A stretch of DNA of 64,000 nucleotides from Paraperibacillus esterisolvens (GTDB taxonomy: Bacteria > Bacillota > Bacilli > Bacillales > DSM-1321): assembly GCF_046237625.1 (NCBI RefSeq), contig NZ_CP143545.1, positions 2,666,001 through 2,730,000 on the forward strand. Direction: 5' to 3'. Every line of letters starts with the position of its first letter. Position 1 is the stretch's first letter. The position numbers and the translations under genes were made by a program. The notes below the pieces were generated by a model, which saw nothing but the letters and a program-made list of their open reading frames with translations, did no database searches and was not told the DNA's origin. This document shows positions 51,450-60,348 of the stretch, one piece after another.

Positions 51450-51528
51450 ACTTTTTCCCCCCTCTATTAAGAACTCGGTCTTTGATGACCAAAACAGATT
51501 AAAATTGCTATAAAACTAGGACATTACA

Positions 51529-51557
51529 ATGATATATCAATATTTCCAATAGGTCAA
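51529..51557 (-). promoter_or_regulatory. Probable promoter of qcrABC
   Basis: Minus-strand -35 TTGACC (51552-51557), 17-base spacer, -10 TATCAT (51529-51534). It lies between ypiF and qcrA. Confidence 0.65.
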
Positions 51558-51629
51558 TAAAATGGTAAATGGATTTACAGGATTTACAGCTCACAATAAG
51601 GGGAAAGTTCACAAAATATTCTATTTCTT

Positions 51630-52085
51630 TCAGATCCACTTCTGAGAGAATATGGAAGATACCTGGCGGACCTGTTCGTCCATCAGCTGTCTTTTCACCT
51701 GGTCGTCAAGCCCTCCAAGTTGTAGTGACGGCACCCATACAAGCTCTGAAGTTAAATCTGCCTCAACCGCTTTCCAAACTGGATCGCACGTTAAGAAGAA
51801 GATATGCCTGAAACCCTGCTGGAGGAAGGCTTTCTCCCATCTCCCGGCTATATGACTTTTTTCCTGTCCCTGCGCACCGGCAAGATATGACAGCGGCGGA
51901 ACAAGGATGATACGCCCTTTGAATTGGCGTTCTATCTCTGAAGACAGTATGGATAAAAATTCATTCATCTTGGCCAGATTCATGGCATCCTGACCAAGAT
52001 CAACTGGGGCAAGGGGTATGAGGACGGTATCAATATGCTCCCTTGCCTGCTCAAGGAGTTCAATGTCCTGCGGAATAAGCTTCAT
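51630..52085 (-). CDS. ypiF: YpiF family protein (DUF2487)
   Basis: A 151-residue soluble protein with alternating strands and helices (VLIPLAPVDLGQDAMNLAKM, RIILVPPLSYLAG, HIFFLTCDPVWKAVEADLTS). ATG 52085 follows GGAG by eight bases. Position between ypiB and qcrA matches B. subtilis. Function unknown. Confidence 0.85.
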   Translation of the reverse strand: MKLIPQDIELLEQAREHIDTVLIPLAPVDLGQDAMNLAKMNEFLSILSSEIERQFKGRIILVPPLSYLAGAQGQEKSHIAGRWEKAFLQQGFRHIFFLTCDPVWKAVEADLTSELVWVPSLQLGGLDDQVKRQLMDEQVRQVSSIFSQKWI

Positions 52086-52177
52086 AATCAACACTCCTGT
52101 TTATTTTATTATTCTTATATATCTTATCATTTTTCATTTTTTAATACATCAGCAAAAAGCGGCGCAAAAAGCAAAAA

Positions 52178-52197
52178 ACCTGCCAGGATGGGCAGGT
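52178..52197 (-). terminator. Terminator after ypiB
   Basis: Minus-strand ACCTGCC and GGCAGGT arms with a 6-base loop, followed by TTTTTTGC, nine bases after the ypiB stop. Confidence 0.8.
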
Positions 52198-52205
52198 ATG
52201 TTTGT

Positions 52206-52751
52206 CTATACTTTTTTAAGCTTTTTAAGCTGTGCTGTCAGTGAATGGAAGGCCTCGGCATTTTGCTGATCCAGGGCTTCATCTATCATCTGCATAAGCT
52301 TTTCCCTTTGAAAGGAAGCCAGTGAATTTTCCAGAAACTGTTCTGCCAGTACTTTATCTTTGTCATTGGAAAAGGAATTTTTCGGCATGAACGGATTTTC
52401 CTCCAGCACTGCTGCATATTGATAGGAGGAATAAGCTGACCGGAAATTCAACTGGATATATATCTCTTCATCGCGGTTCAGCCTGATATCATGGAAGGAT
52501 TTTTCTGCATCTGTGGTCATGATGTTGGATTTATAGAATCTGAAAGGAGCTTCTTCCACACAATGGGTAGACATGATCAGGCCTCTTGGGCAAAGATTGG
52601 CCTGTTCAACAAAATGGACTTTTTTCATCAACTGATCATGGCTGATCAGGTAATTGAGGATCCAGACGCACTCTCTCCGCTTTAATTGATAGTGGTTCAA
52701 AAACCAGCGGATGAATTCCTTCTTTTCGTTAACAGAAACAGGGGTATGCAT
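52206..52751 (-). CDS. ypiB: UPF0302 family protein YpiB
   Basis: A 181-residue protein with the N-terminal VNEKKEFIRWFLNHYQLKRR and LNYLISHDQLMKKVHFVEQA segments of UPF0302, and a helical C-terminal part (AFHSLTAQLKKLKKV) resembling the IDEAL regulatory peptide region (IDEALDQQNAEAF). Function unknown. It follows ypiA after a gap that holds a repeat fragment. Confidence 0.9.
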   Translation of the reverse strand: MHTPVSVNEKKEFIRWFLNHYQLKRRECVWILNYLISHDQLMKKVHFVEQANLCPRGLIMSTHCVEEAPFRFYKSNIMTTDAEKSFHDIRLNRDEEIYIQLNFRSAYSSYQYAAVLEENPFMPKNSFSNDKDKVLAEQFLENSLASFQREKLMQMIDEALDQQNAEAFHSLTAQLKKLKKV

Positions 52752-52854
52752 GGGTGTCCCTCCTCTGTACCTAAGTTTTTATTTGCAGCATTGTTAATCC
52801 TGCATGCTTGTTTATTATTGACTTTTTTTCACGAACTTTGCGGCTATTGATCAA

Positions 52855-52920
52855 GAAGGCTGATTGCAGCGAGGGTCACTCGCTTTCCGCGGGGCGGGGG
52901 GTGAGCCTCCCCGGCTTTGA
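52855..52920. repeat. Dispersed repeat, copy D (5' half only)
   Basis: CACTCGCTTTCCGCGGGGCG and GGTGAGCCTCC.CGGCTTTG match the first half of copy A (5330-5375) and the opening of copy B. It ends abruptly in AT-rich sequence at about 52920, so the 3' half is missing. Confidence 0.6.
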
Positions 52921-53004
52921 TTAAGAATATAATCTCTTAATACACACCGCTTAAATACAACAATCTGATTAGAATGGAGCCGTGATTTTTTTAGAGTTTT
53001 TTCA

Positions 53005-54270
53005 TTATATGCGGCTTTCATTCAGCCGCTCGAGAATCTCGATGTATTCATCGTTGGCAGGCTGAAGCTTAATAAGCTTATTAAATAATTCTGCGGCCTC
53101 TTTGTTTTTTCCTTCTTCAATTAGAAAAAAACCGTATTCTTCTAAGAAGTCCTCATTCTCAGCATACTCTTTTCCAGCTTCGGCAAAATATTCTGCGGCC
53201 TCGCTGAAATTTTCAAGATTCTGGTGGCTGACTGCCAGCAGCCAGTCAAATTGGGGATCATATTCCCCGTAATGCTTGACAGAATCGATAACTTCTATGA
53301 CGTCTTCATATCTTTCCTGATGCATATACAGCTTCAGGAGATTGAGGGCTGTCTCCATGAACCCGGGATCGAGGGCGAGTGCTTCTTTGAAATAATATTC
53401 CGCTTCGTCCTCAAGGCCTTTTTTCAAAGCGGCCTTCCCTGCGAAATGATTCAGTTCTTTATTGAATTCACCCTGCTTGATTCCATCCTTAGCTGCTTCC
53501 AAAGCTCCATCGATATCCTCCAGCTGTTCATACGCTTTAGCCAGATATAGATAGAGGGAATGATATTCCGGATCCAGGTTTTTCAACTCAGTCAGCTTTT
53601 CGACTGCCGTGTTGTAGGCTCCAGCCTGATAAGCAGTAAAGCCGTATTCAAAGAGGGAGTTAATTTCAAGCTTTTCGGCAAGAGCCTTCTCAAAATAGGG
53701 GAGCGCTTCTTCAAATTGTCCGAGAGAGCTCAGTGTGTCCGCAATCCTTTGGTTTAAGCTGATGCCTGATATTTCTGCCTCCGACTTGACAGCCTTTTGA
53801 TAGCTCTCTAGTGCTTCAACATATTTTGCCTGCTGGTAAAAAAGCTCTCCAAGAGCAAAATCCACAATTACTTCATCGGGCAGAATCGACTTGGCCCTGA
53901 GAAGCTTTCTTTCACTTACCTCATCCATTCCCTGCATTTGATATAAGTCTGCCTCGAGCAGGAGTGCACTTGGGAATGCCGGGTCATCCTCACTCACTTT
54001 TTCAAGGAGCAGGATGGCCTCATCCTCTCTGTCCATATCGGTGAGTATTTCAGCAATGGAAACAAGAAGCTCTCCTTCATCCGGATATTTTACAAGCAGA
54101 TGCTCATAGAGATGCTTCGCTTCTTCAATAAAGCCATAATTCATGCAGCCTTCCGCCAGCTCCAGGATCTCTTCATCACTGCCGCTGGTTTTTATTTCAT
54201 TTATATGTCTGGATACTGAATCCAATTCGCCTTGTTTCAGGTTTTCCAAAATACTCTCAACTGTAACCAA
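53005..54270 (-). CDS. ypiA: Tetratricopeptide repeat protein YpiA
   Basis: A 421-residue, almost entirely TPR protein (about eleven 34-residue repeats, for example YAKAYEQLEDIDGALEAAKD and LLKLYMHQERYEDVIEVIDS), acidic, probably a protein-protein scaffold. The start is TTG 54270 with GGGGG six bases upstream. Gene order ypiA-ypiB matches B. subtilis. The partner is unknown. Confidence 0.9.
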   Translation of the reverse strand: MVTVESILENLKQGELDSVSRHINEIKTSGSDEEILELAEGCMNYGFIEEAKHLYEHLLVKYPDEGELLVSIAEILTDMDREDEAILLLEKVSEDDPAFPSALLLEADLYQMQGMDEVSERKLLRAKSILPDEVIVDFALGELFYQQAKYVEALESYQKAVKSEAEISGISLNQRIADTLSSLGQFEEALPYFEKALAEKLEINSLFEYGFTAYQAGAYNTAVEKLTELKNLDPEYHSLYLYLAKAYEQLEDIDGALEAAKDGIKQGEFNKELNHFAGKAALKKGLEDEAEYYFKEALALDPGFMETALNLLKLYMHQERYEDVIEVIDSVKHYGEYDPQFDWLLAVSHQNLENFSEAAEYFAEAGKEYAENEDFLEEYGFFLIEEGKNKEAAELFNKLIKLQPANDEYIEILERLNESRI

Positions 54271-54307
54271 TGTTATCCCCCGCAGTTCTTTTCTTTAGCC
54301 GGCCTTT

Positions 54308-55174
54308 CTATGATGCGGTAAAAAATCCGGGTACTCTGATAACCAATTCTCTGCCCCTGATCCCTTCCGTATCAATCCATTGGCCAGCCCTGATAAGTTT
54401 CCCATCTAAAACTGTAACCACTAGTCTATCATATCCCCCTGAAAAAATACCAGGCAGCAATTCTTCTCCATCCAATTTCTCAAAAAGGTTATAGCTTATT
54501 TCTCCGCCGCTGTGCAAAAATCCTTTAAAAGGATAGATGCCAAATGCTTTCAAATCTGACTCACTCAGCGGCCTGTCCTCTGCCGGACAATGGATGAGAT
54601 GCTTTATCCCATGCTTGGACAGGCGGCTCTCCCATTCACTGAGAATGCGTTCACTGTCTGTTACAGGCACAAGCACCGGATTATAGGGGAATGCATTCTG
54701 CCTGATCCACTCCCAGGGAACAGTCTCCAGCCGATCATTTTCAGACAGCTCAATGAATATGGCAGCAATCTTGTTTTTTTTACATTTCAGGATAAAATCA
54801 GGAGTGAAAGCCGATACGGGGAGCCGTATTCCCTTTACCATATCAAGCGGGAATTGTTTCAGTATATTTTGCAGGGAGCGGATTGCCTGAGGCAGTCTGG
54901 AAGCATATTGTATCCGCGGGACGGCCAGGACGCAGGCGGCTCCTCTTAATATCAAGTGTTCCTTTACATACTTTTGATCTGTTAAAAGCTCGGGTTGAAA
55001 TTCAAGGAAGGTATCGGGGGGCGTCATGATGAATCTTGATAAGTCCATTCTGATTCCGCTCATTCTATCTATAGAAGTATGGATCGTGAAAATTTTATTG
55101 TTCCTGATTGACAACGCTGTATCCATCCATTTCCCGCCCTGATACAGAGTTGCACGTTCAATAATATAGCGCAT
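54308..55174 (-). CDS. Amidohydrolase-like protein without recognisable metal ligands
   Basis: A 288-residue protein I assign only by architecture. The N-terminus (MRYIIERATLYQGGKWMDTA) and the C-terminus (GIFSGGYDRLVVTVLDGKLI) look like the beta-sandwich of amidohydrolases such as NagA, and the middle like a shortened barrel. The HxH, carbamylated Lys and Asp ligands are not found. ATG 55174 follows GAGGTG by six bases. It lies between ypiA and aroA, where B. subtilis has no such gene. It may be a pseudoenzyme. Confidence 0.7.
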   Translation of the reverse strand: MRYIIERATLYQGGKWMDTALSIRNNKIFTIHTSIDRMSGIRMDLSRFIMTPPDTFLEFQPELLTDQKYVKEHLILRGAACVLAVPRIQYASRLPQAIRSLQNILKQFPLDMVKGIRLPVSAFTPDFILKCKKNKIAAIFIELSENDRLETVPWEWIRQNAFPYNPVLVPVTDSERILSEWESRLSKHGIKHLIHCPAEDRPLSESDLKAFGIYPFKGFLHSGGEISYNLFEKLDGEELLPGIFSGGYDRLVVTVLDGKLIRAGQWIDTEGIRGRELVIRVPGFFTAS

Positions 55175-55248
55175 GGGATCCACCTCACAAACAGTCATAA
55201 GACAGGCTATGCTGTTTTCGAAGCTTTAATGACAGGAAAGACAAAAAT

Positions 55249-55274
55249 ATCCGGCCTGATCATTCGGGCCGGAT
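55249..55274 (-). terminator. Terminator of the aromatic supraoperon
   Basis: Minus-strand ATCCGGCC and GGCCGGAT arms with a 10-base loop followed by ATTTTTG. It overlaps the aroA stop (55260). Confidence 0.8.
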
Positions 55275-56573
55275 CGTCTCACAATCTTTTACTATAGAAT
55301 CCATATGCCGATAGAAATCTGGATAGCTGACCCTGATACAGCCTGAATCCCTGATGCTCATTTCCCCTTCGGAAATGAGAGACGCAACAGACAGCATCAT
55401 CCCTATCCGATGATCTCCATGGCTGTCTGCTTCGGCTGCCCTGAGCTTTGTTCCGCCTTCAATAATCATGCCGTCTTCGGTTGGCTGTATGCGTGCACCG
55501 AGCTGATTAAGTTCCTTTGCTACAGTGGAAATGCGGTCGGTCTCTTTCACCTTCAGCTCAGCTGCATCCCTAATGACTGTTCTTCCTTCAGCCTGGGTGG
55601 CAAGCAGGGCAATTATCGGGATCTCGTCGATCAGGCGGGGAATCAGGCTCCCGCTGATTTCGATTCCCTTAAGATTAGAAGTACTGATCTCAATATCCCC
55701 TGCCGGCTCAAAACTGCTGTCATCATTCAAGTGGATCTCTATGTCAGCACCCATCTGCGAGAGGACATCAATGATGCCTGTCCTTGATGGATTAAGCCCT
55801 ACATTCTTAAGAGTGATTCGGCTGCCGGGAGCAAGAGCGCCGGCCGCCAGGAAGAATGCAGCTGAAGAAATATCTCCAGGGACCCTGACTTCTGTACCGG
55901 AGAGTTCCTGCGGTCCGCTGATGGTTACGGAGAGGCCATCCGCATCTACAGAACCTCCAAACTGGCGGATCATACGTTCCGTATGGTCCCTTGTCCCTGC
56001 TGGCTCGGTGACTGTGGTCTCCCCTTCAGCCTGAAGCCCTGCAAGAAGAATGGACGATTTGACCTGCGCACTCGCCACAGGAAGGTGGTAGCTGATCCCT
56101 TTCAGCTTGCCTCCCCTGACCGCGAGAGGTGTATATTGCCCCTTGTTCCTCCCATCGATGGCCGCACCCATTTCTCTGAGCGGATCTACAACCCTGCTCA
56201 TCGGCCGCTTTGCAATCGATTCATCACCAGCGATAACGGTATGAAAAGGCAGTGAAGCAAGTATGCCCATCATCAATCTGGTAGTGGTCCCTGAGTTCCC
56301 GGTATCCAGCCACTCTTCCGGCTCTCTCAGACCTCCGAAACCGTTACCCTCTACTGTAACATTGTCTCCATCCCTTTCTATCTGCACCCCGAGCTTTTGA
56401 AAGCAGGATATGGTGCTCAGGCAGTCCGCCCCAGGGAGAAAATTGCTGATGACCGTTTTCCCCTTGGCGATGGATCCAAACATGACAGCCCGGTGTGAAA
56501 TTGATTTATCACCAGGAATATGTATTTCCCCACTCAGGGAGGCGCCGGTTAACTGAAGCTTCTTTTTCTCCAT
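55260..56573 (-). CDS. aroA: 3-phosphoshikimate 1-carboxyvinyltransferase (EPSP synthase)
   Basis: Sixth step of the shikimate pathway (called aroE in B. subtilis). The two-domain fold shows GDKSISHRAVMFGSIAKG, LDTGNSGTTTRLMMGIL and KRPMSRVVDPLREMGA, and the catalytic Asp/Glu in LIDEIPIIALLA and KVKETDRI. The GNSGTT/LMMGIL pattern is near the class II enzymes of Gram-positives. ATG 56573 gives 437 residues. Last gene of the supraoperon. Confidence 0.96.
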   Translation of the reverse strand: MEKKKLQLTGASLSGEIHIPGDKSISHRAVMFGSIAKGKTVISNFLPGADCLSTISCFQKLGVQIERDGDNVTVEGNGFGGLREPEEWLDTGNSGTTTRLMMGILASLPFHTVIAGDESIAKRPMSRVVDPLREMGAAIDGRNKGQYTPLAVRGGKLKGISYHLPVASAQVKSSILLAGLQAEGETTVTEPAGTRDHTERMIRQFGGSVDADGLSVTISGPQELSGTEVRVPGDISSAAFFLAAGALAPGSRITLKNVGLNPSRTGIIDVLSQMGADIEIHLNDDSSFEPAGDIEISTSNLKGIEISGSLIPRLIDEIPIIALLATQAEGRTVIRDAAELKVKETDRISTVAKELNQLGARIQPTEDGMIIEGGTKLRAAEADSHGDHRIGMMLSVASLISEGEMSIRDSGCIRVSYPDFYRHMDSIVKDCETIRPE

Positions 56574-56597
56574 ACTTATCACATCCACCCATCTGTT

Positions 56598-57701
56598 CTA
56601 GGTTAAAAACATCTCATAGTTCGTATGCCGTCCAAGACAGTCCATGGCAAGCTTTCTGTCCTTTTCAGTCTGGAAGCTGACATGGAGCACTCCGTATATT
56701 TCTTCACGGGTTTCTAAAATTCTTATATTGGTTATACTTATATGCTCCTGTGCAAGATAGCCGGTGATTTCAGAAATGACCCCAGGATAGTCGGGAACAT
56801 CAATATGCAGGTCATAAAAGGCAGGAATCGCTCCCTGCGACCGCACCGGAAGGTCATCCCTGAACTGTTTTGCTCCCGTAAAGTAATCAAATATGGCCTC
56901 AGAATCGCCGTCTGCCAGCGCCTGCTGAATCCGGTCCATTTCTTCAGACCAGTCCTTTAATAAGCTCAATAACACCTTCTTATTATTCAGCAGGATATCC
57001 CGCCACATTTCCGGGCTGCCGGAAGCAATGCGGGTAATATCCCGGAATCCTCCCGCTGCAAGCCTGGTGATTAAATCTTCTTCCGCATTCCATCTCCGCG
57101 CCTGGTGAACCAGTCCGGATGCAATGATATGCGGAAAATGGCTGATGACACCTGTCAGCTGGTCATGAAGCTTTGGAGCCATTGTCAGGAAATGAGCCCG
57201 AGTGCCGGAAAGCCAGCTCTTTAACTCCTCTACCCTTTCGGAAGGTGTTTCACTGTCGGGGGTAAGCAGATAAAAGGCATTTTCCAACAGATGGGGCTTC
57301 GCTGCGATGGCACCGCTCTTATGAGAACCAGCCATGGGATGTCCGCCGATGAATGTAATACCTCCATCCATCAGGCATTGTGCCTTATTCATAATGGTCT
57401 CTTTTGTACTTCCCACATCCGTAATGATGACTGTATCCTTCAGCTGCAAATGAGATAATTCATCAATGATCTCCTTTGCCTGTTCCACAGGTGTGCCTAT
57501 AATAATCAGATCAGCGGCCGCGGCACCTTCTTCAAGGCTTGAAGCTTCACAGTCTATCAACCCCAGGGCCTTCGCCAGCCGGAGGTTTTTTCCGTCCACA
57601 TCATATCCTGTGACCACAGATTCGTGATGTGTATTCCGGATTGCCAGGGAAACAGATCCGCCAATGAGACCCAGCCCTATGACAAATACATTCCCCTTCA
57701 T
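56598..57701 (-). CDS. tyrA: Prephenate dehydrogenase TyrA
   Basis: NAD-dependent oxidative decarboxylation of prephenate to 4-hydroxyphenylpyruvate for tyrosine. The Rossmann GLGLIGGS is at 9-16, the catalytic His in GGHPMAGSHKSG, and a C-terminal ACT domain (LHIDVPDYPGVISEITGYLA, about 297-367) suggests feedback control by an amino acid. ATG 57701 with GGAGG seven bases upstream gives 367 residues. Confidence 0.95.
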   Translation of the reverse strand: MKGNVFVIGLGLIGGSVSLAIRNTHHESVVTGYDVDGKNLRLAKALGLIDCEASSLEEGAAAADLIIIGTPVEQAKEIIDELSHLQLKDTVIITDVGSTKETIMNKAQCLMDGGITFIGGHPMAGSHKSGAIAAKPHLLENAFYLLTPDSETPSERVEELKSWLSGTRAHFLTMAPKLHDQLTGVISHFPHIIASGLVHQARRWNAEEDLITRLAAGGFRDITRIASGSPEMWRDILLNNKKVLLSLLKDWSEEMDRIQQALADGDSEAIFDYFTGAKQFRDDLPVRSQGAIPAFYDLHIDVPDYPGVISEITGYLAQEHISITNIRILETREEIYGVLHVSFQTEKDRKLAMDCLGRHTNYEMFLT

Positions 57702-57726
57702 GATATAACCTCCAAAAACAAATTTC

Positions 57727-58833
57727 TTATTGTGCAGTACCGCTTTTTTTGCTTTTAAGGAATTGGCCGAGAAGCTCGATAATGCCCAGGTTCTGTTCAT
57801 TTGATCCTATCGTCACGCGAATGGAGGTAGGAAACCCTAGAGCATTGCCCGACCTGACAATGTATCCTCTTTCAAGAAGATATTGAAACGCTTCATCTCC
57901 CTGGCTTTTCACATCAATCAGGATAAAATTCCCTTGTGAAGGGAAGTAGTCCAGTCCCTCTTTATCACAAAACTGATAAAACTGCTGAAGGCCCCTCCTG
58001 TTGCTTTCATGGCACATTGATAAAAATTCTGTATCTGAAAGTGCTGCACTGGCTGCAAGCTGACCGACTGTATTTGTATTGAAGGGCTCCCTGGCCGGAT
58101 CAAGCTTTTGTATTAAATCCTCATGTCCTACTCCATAACCGACCCGCAGGCTTGCCAATCCGTAAATTTTAGAAAAGGTACGGAGAACGATGATATTTGG
58201 ATGCCGGCCGATCAGGCTGACGGTATCAGGGTAATCTTTGGCGTCCACATATTCGTAATAGGCTTCGTCCATTACGATGAGGATATCCTCAGGCACTTTT
58301 CCAATGAATTCCTGAAGACTTCCCTCATCTATATAACAGCCGGTCGGGTTATTAGGGGAGCATAGCCAAATGATTGAAGTATCCTGATCCACGGCCTGGA
58401 GCATGCCTTCTAAGTCATGCCTTCCATCCACCAGCGGGACTTCCCTTACGTCAGCCCCCTCAATTACTGCGTTGTGTTTATACTGAGGAAAGGTGGGTGC
58501 AGCCATCACGGTATTAACGCCCGGATATAGGAGGCTGCGTGAAATTACTTGAATTACTTCGTCGGACCCATTGCCGAACAGGAGCTGATTTTCCTTGACT
58601 CCGAGATGCCCCGCGACGGACTTTCTCAGAAAACTGGAATTTCCGTCCGGATATAGGGCCATAGATCCCTTGTAATCCTTCATAACTGCTTCTGCACGGG
58701 AAGAACAGCCGAAGGGATTTTCGTTAGAGGCAAGCTTCACTATTTTATCCAGTCCGTATTGCTGTTTTACATCATCTATTGATCTGCCGGGCTGGTAAGG
58801 CTTGAGACCGAGAACAGCTTCTTTCCATTTCAA
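57727..58833 (-). CDS. hisC: Histidinol-phosphate/aromatic aminotransferase HisC
   Basis: PLP aminotransferase serving histidine and, in Bacillus, tyrosine and phenylalanine synthesis. The PLP lysine is in LRTFSKIYGLASLRVGYG, Asn/Asp in CSPNNPTG and VMDEAYYEYV. The start is TTG 58833 with AGGAGTG six bases upstream. It directly follows aroH here (24 bases), whereas in B. subtilis trpEDCFBA lies between them. Confidence 0.94.
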   Translation of the reverse strand: MKWKEAVLGLKPYQPGRSIDDVKQQYGLDKIVKLASNENPFGCSSRAEAVMKDYKGSMALYPDGNSSFLRKSVAGHLGVKENQLLFGNGSDEVIQVISRSLLYPGVNTVMAAPTFPQYKHNAVIEGADVREVPLVDGRHDLEGMLQAVDQDTSIIWLCSPNNPTGCYIDEGSLQEFIGKVPEDILIVMDEAYYEYVDAKDYPDTVSLIGRHPNIIVLRTFSKIYGLASLRVGYGVGHEDLIQKLDPAREPFNTNTVGQLAASAALSDTEFLSMCHESNRRGLQQFYQFCDKEGLDYFPSQGNFILIDVKSQGDEAFQYLLERGYIVRSGNALGFPTSIRVTIGSNEQNLGIIELLGQFLKSKKSGTAQ

Positions 58834-58856
58834 TTCAATCACTCCTGTTTTAAAAA

Positions 58857-59237
58857 TCATATATCTGCCGATTCCCCTACATTAAGGTCGGGACGTAAAA
58901 TCACTGCACCTTCTAAGTAAATATGCCTGATTTCCTGCTGTCCCTGTTCTGTATTTACATGGAGCATAATCCGGATACAGGAAGGAAGCCCTCCAGGCAC
59001 ATTAATTTCCCTCATGCACATTACCGGTACGAAGGTCCAGCCATCAAACGCCCTAAGGCCTTTGGCCGGAAAGGCAGCATCAATATCCTCGGTAACAGAA
59101 ATAAATACAGAAGCCACATGATCAGGCTCGATCCTGTTTTCAGCTATGATGGTCCCGAGTAGCCGTTCAGTTGCACCTACAATCAGTTCTTCTTCATTTC
59201 TGTCGACTGTAATAGCGCCTCTAATCCCGCGAATCAT
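58857..59237 (-). CDS. aroH: Monofunctional chorismate mutase AroH
   Basis: Trimeric AroH-fold enzyme converting chorismate to prephenate. Arg7 (MIRGIRGAITV), Glu78-type and Arg90-type residues in the C-terminal half (LPSCIRIMLHVNTE, Arg in the active site) are in place. 126 residues. Between aroB and hisC. Confidence 0.95.
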   Translation of the reverse strand: MIRGIRGAITVDRNEEELIVGATERLLGTIIAENRIEPDHVASVFISVTEDIDAAFPAKGLRAFDGWTFVPVMCMREINVPGGLPSCIRIMLHVNTEQGQQEIRHIYLEGAVILRPDLNVGESADI

Positions 59238-59264
59238 GTTATGGCCTCCTTTAATGTAGAATAG

Positions 59265-60347
59265 TCATTTATTATAATCGAGCAAATGCGCCAATATTTC
59301 CTCATCTCTCAGGGATAACAGCTGAGGCTTCCCAACTTCATTCAGCAATACAAAGCGAATCTGCCCGCCCGCAGTCTTTTTATCTTTTTTCATTGCCTGA
59401 AGCAGTGTATCAGGATCCAGGCCGGCAGGGATAGATGTCTGAAAGCCAAGGGACGCAGCCCATTGTTCAAATTCTTTTCTGTCAAACGAGAGACCGAGAT
59501 AAGCAGCAGACAGCTTGAGGGCAAATACCATCCCAATCATGACACCCTCTCCATGTGTTATGGCTCCATATCCCATATTGTTTTCGATTGCATGCCCGAG
59601 TGTGTGGCCAAAGTTAAGAAAGGCCCTGATTCCGGTCTCTTTTTCATCCTGCTGCACAATCTGGCCTTTGATCTGAATTCCTTTCTTAATTGCATATGCC
59701 TTCTTGGCTGTTCCAAAATCCGATAGAGTATGTACACTGCCGCGGATCCATCCATAAAATTCTGGATCGGCTATCAAAGCCTCTTTTATAATTTCAGCAA
59801 AACCGGACCGTACTTCCGCTTCCGGCAATGTCTTCAAAAAAGCAAGGTCGTATACGACAGCTTCAGGCTGATGGAACGCTCCGACCATGTTTTTGCCCGC
59901 TTCATGGTTTATGGCTACCTTGCCCCCTACAGAGCTGTCATGGGCAAGGATGGTGGTCGGTAATTGGATGAATGGAATTCCCCTCATATAAGTAGCTGCG
60001 ACAAAACCGGCAAGGTCTCCCGCGGCCCCGCCGCCAAGCGCCAGGATCACCGAATGGCGGTCAAGGTTCAGCTCAAGCGCGCGGGTCAGGCAGTCGTAAT
60101 ATATCTCAAAGGTCTTGGCGCTTTCCCCATCCGGGACGATCATATCATGAATGGGGATGCCTGTTTTGGATAATACAGCGCACACCTCATCCAGATAAAA
60201 TTCTGCCACCGTTTCGCTGGAAATGATTAAAAGGCTGCTGCAGGAAGGTGTTCGTTCAGCGAGGATGGCCGGCAGCTCCCTGATCGCCCCTTCTCCCAAG
60301 TATACTGGATAGCTTTTTGCTTCCGTCTCAATCTGAATGATCTCCAT
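59265..60347 (-). CDS. aroB: 3-dehydroquinate synthase AroB
   Basis: Second step of the shikimate pathway, NAD and metal dependent. Motifs: GGGAAGDLAGFVAATYMRGI (NAD loop and substrate site), the metal ligands Glu and His in LNFGHTLGHAIE and HGEGVMIGM. ATG 60347 follows AAGGA by eight bases and gives 360 residues; it begins two bases beyond the aroC stop. Confidence 0.95.
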   Translation of the reverse strand: MEIIQIETEAKSYPVYLGEGAIRELPAILAERTPSCSSLLIISSETVAEFYLDEVCAVLSKTGIPIHDMIVPDGESAKTFEIYYDCLTRALELNLDRHSVILALGGGAAGDLAGFVAATYMRGIPFIQLPTTILAHDSSVGGKVAINHEAGKNMVGAFHQPEAVVYDLAFLKTLPEAEVRSGFAEIIKEALIADPEFYGWIRGSVHTLSDFGTAKKAYAIKKGIQIKGQIVQQDEKETGIRAFLNFGHTLGHAIENNMGYGAITHGEGVMIGMVFALKLSAAYLGLSFDRKEFEQWAASLGFQTSIPAGLDPDTLLQAMKKDKKTAGGQIRFVLLNEVGKPQLLSLRDEEILAHLLDYNK

Positions 60348-60348
60348 A

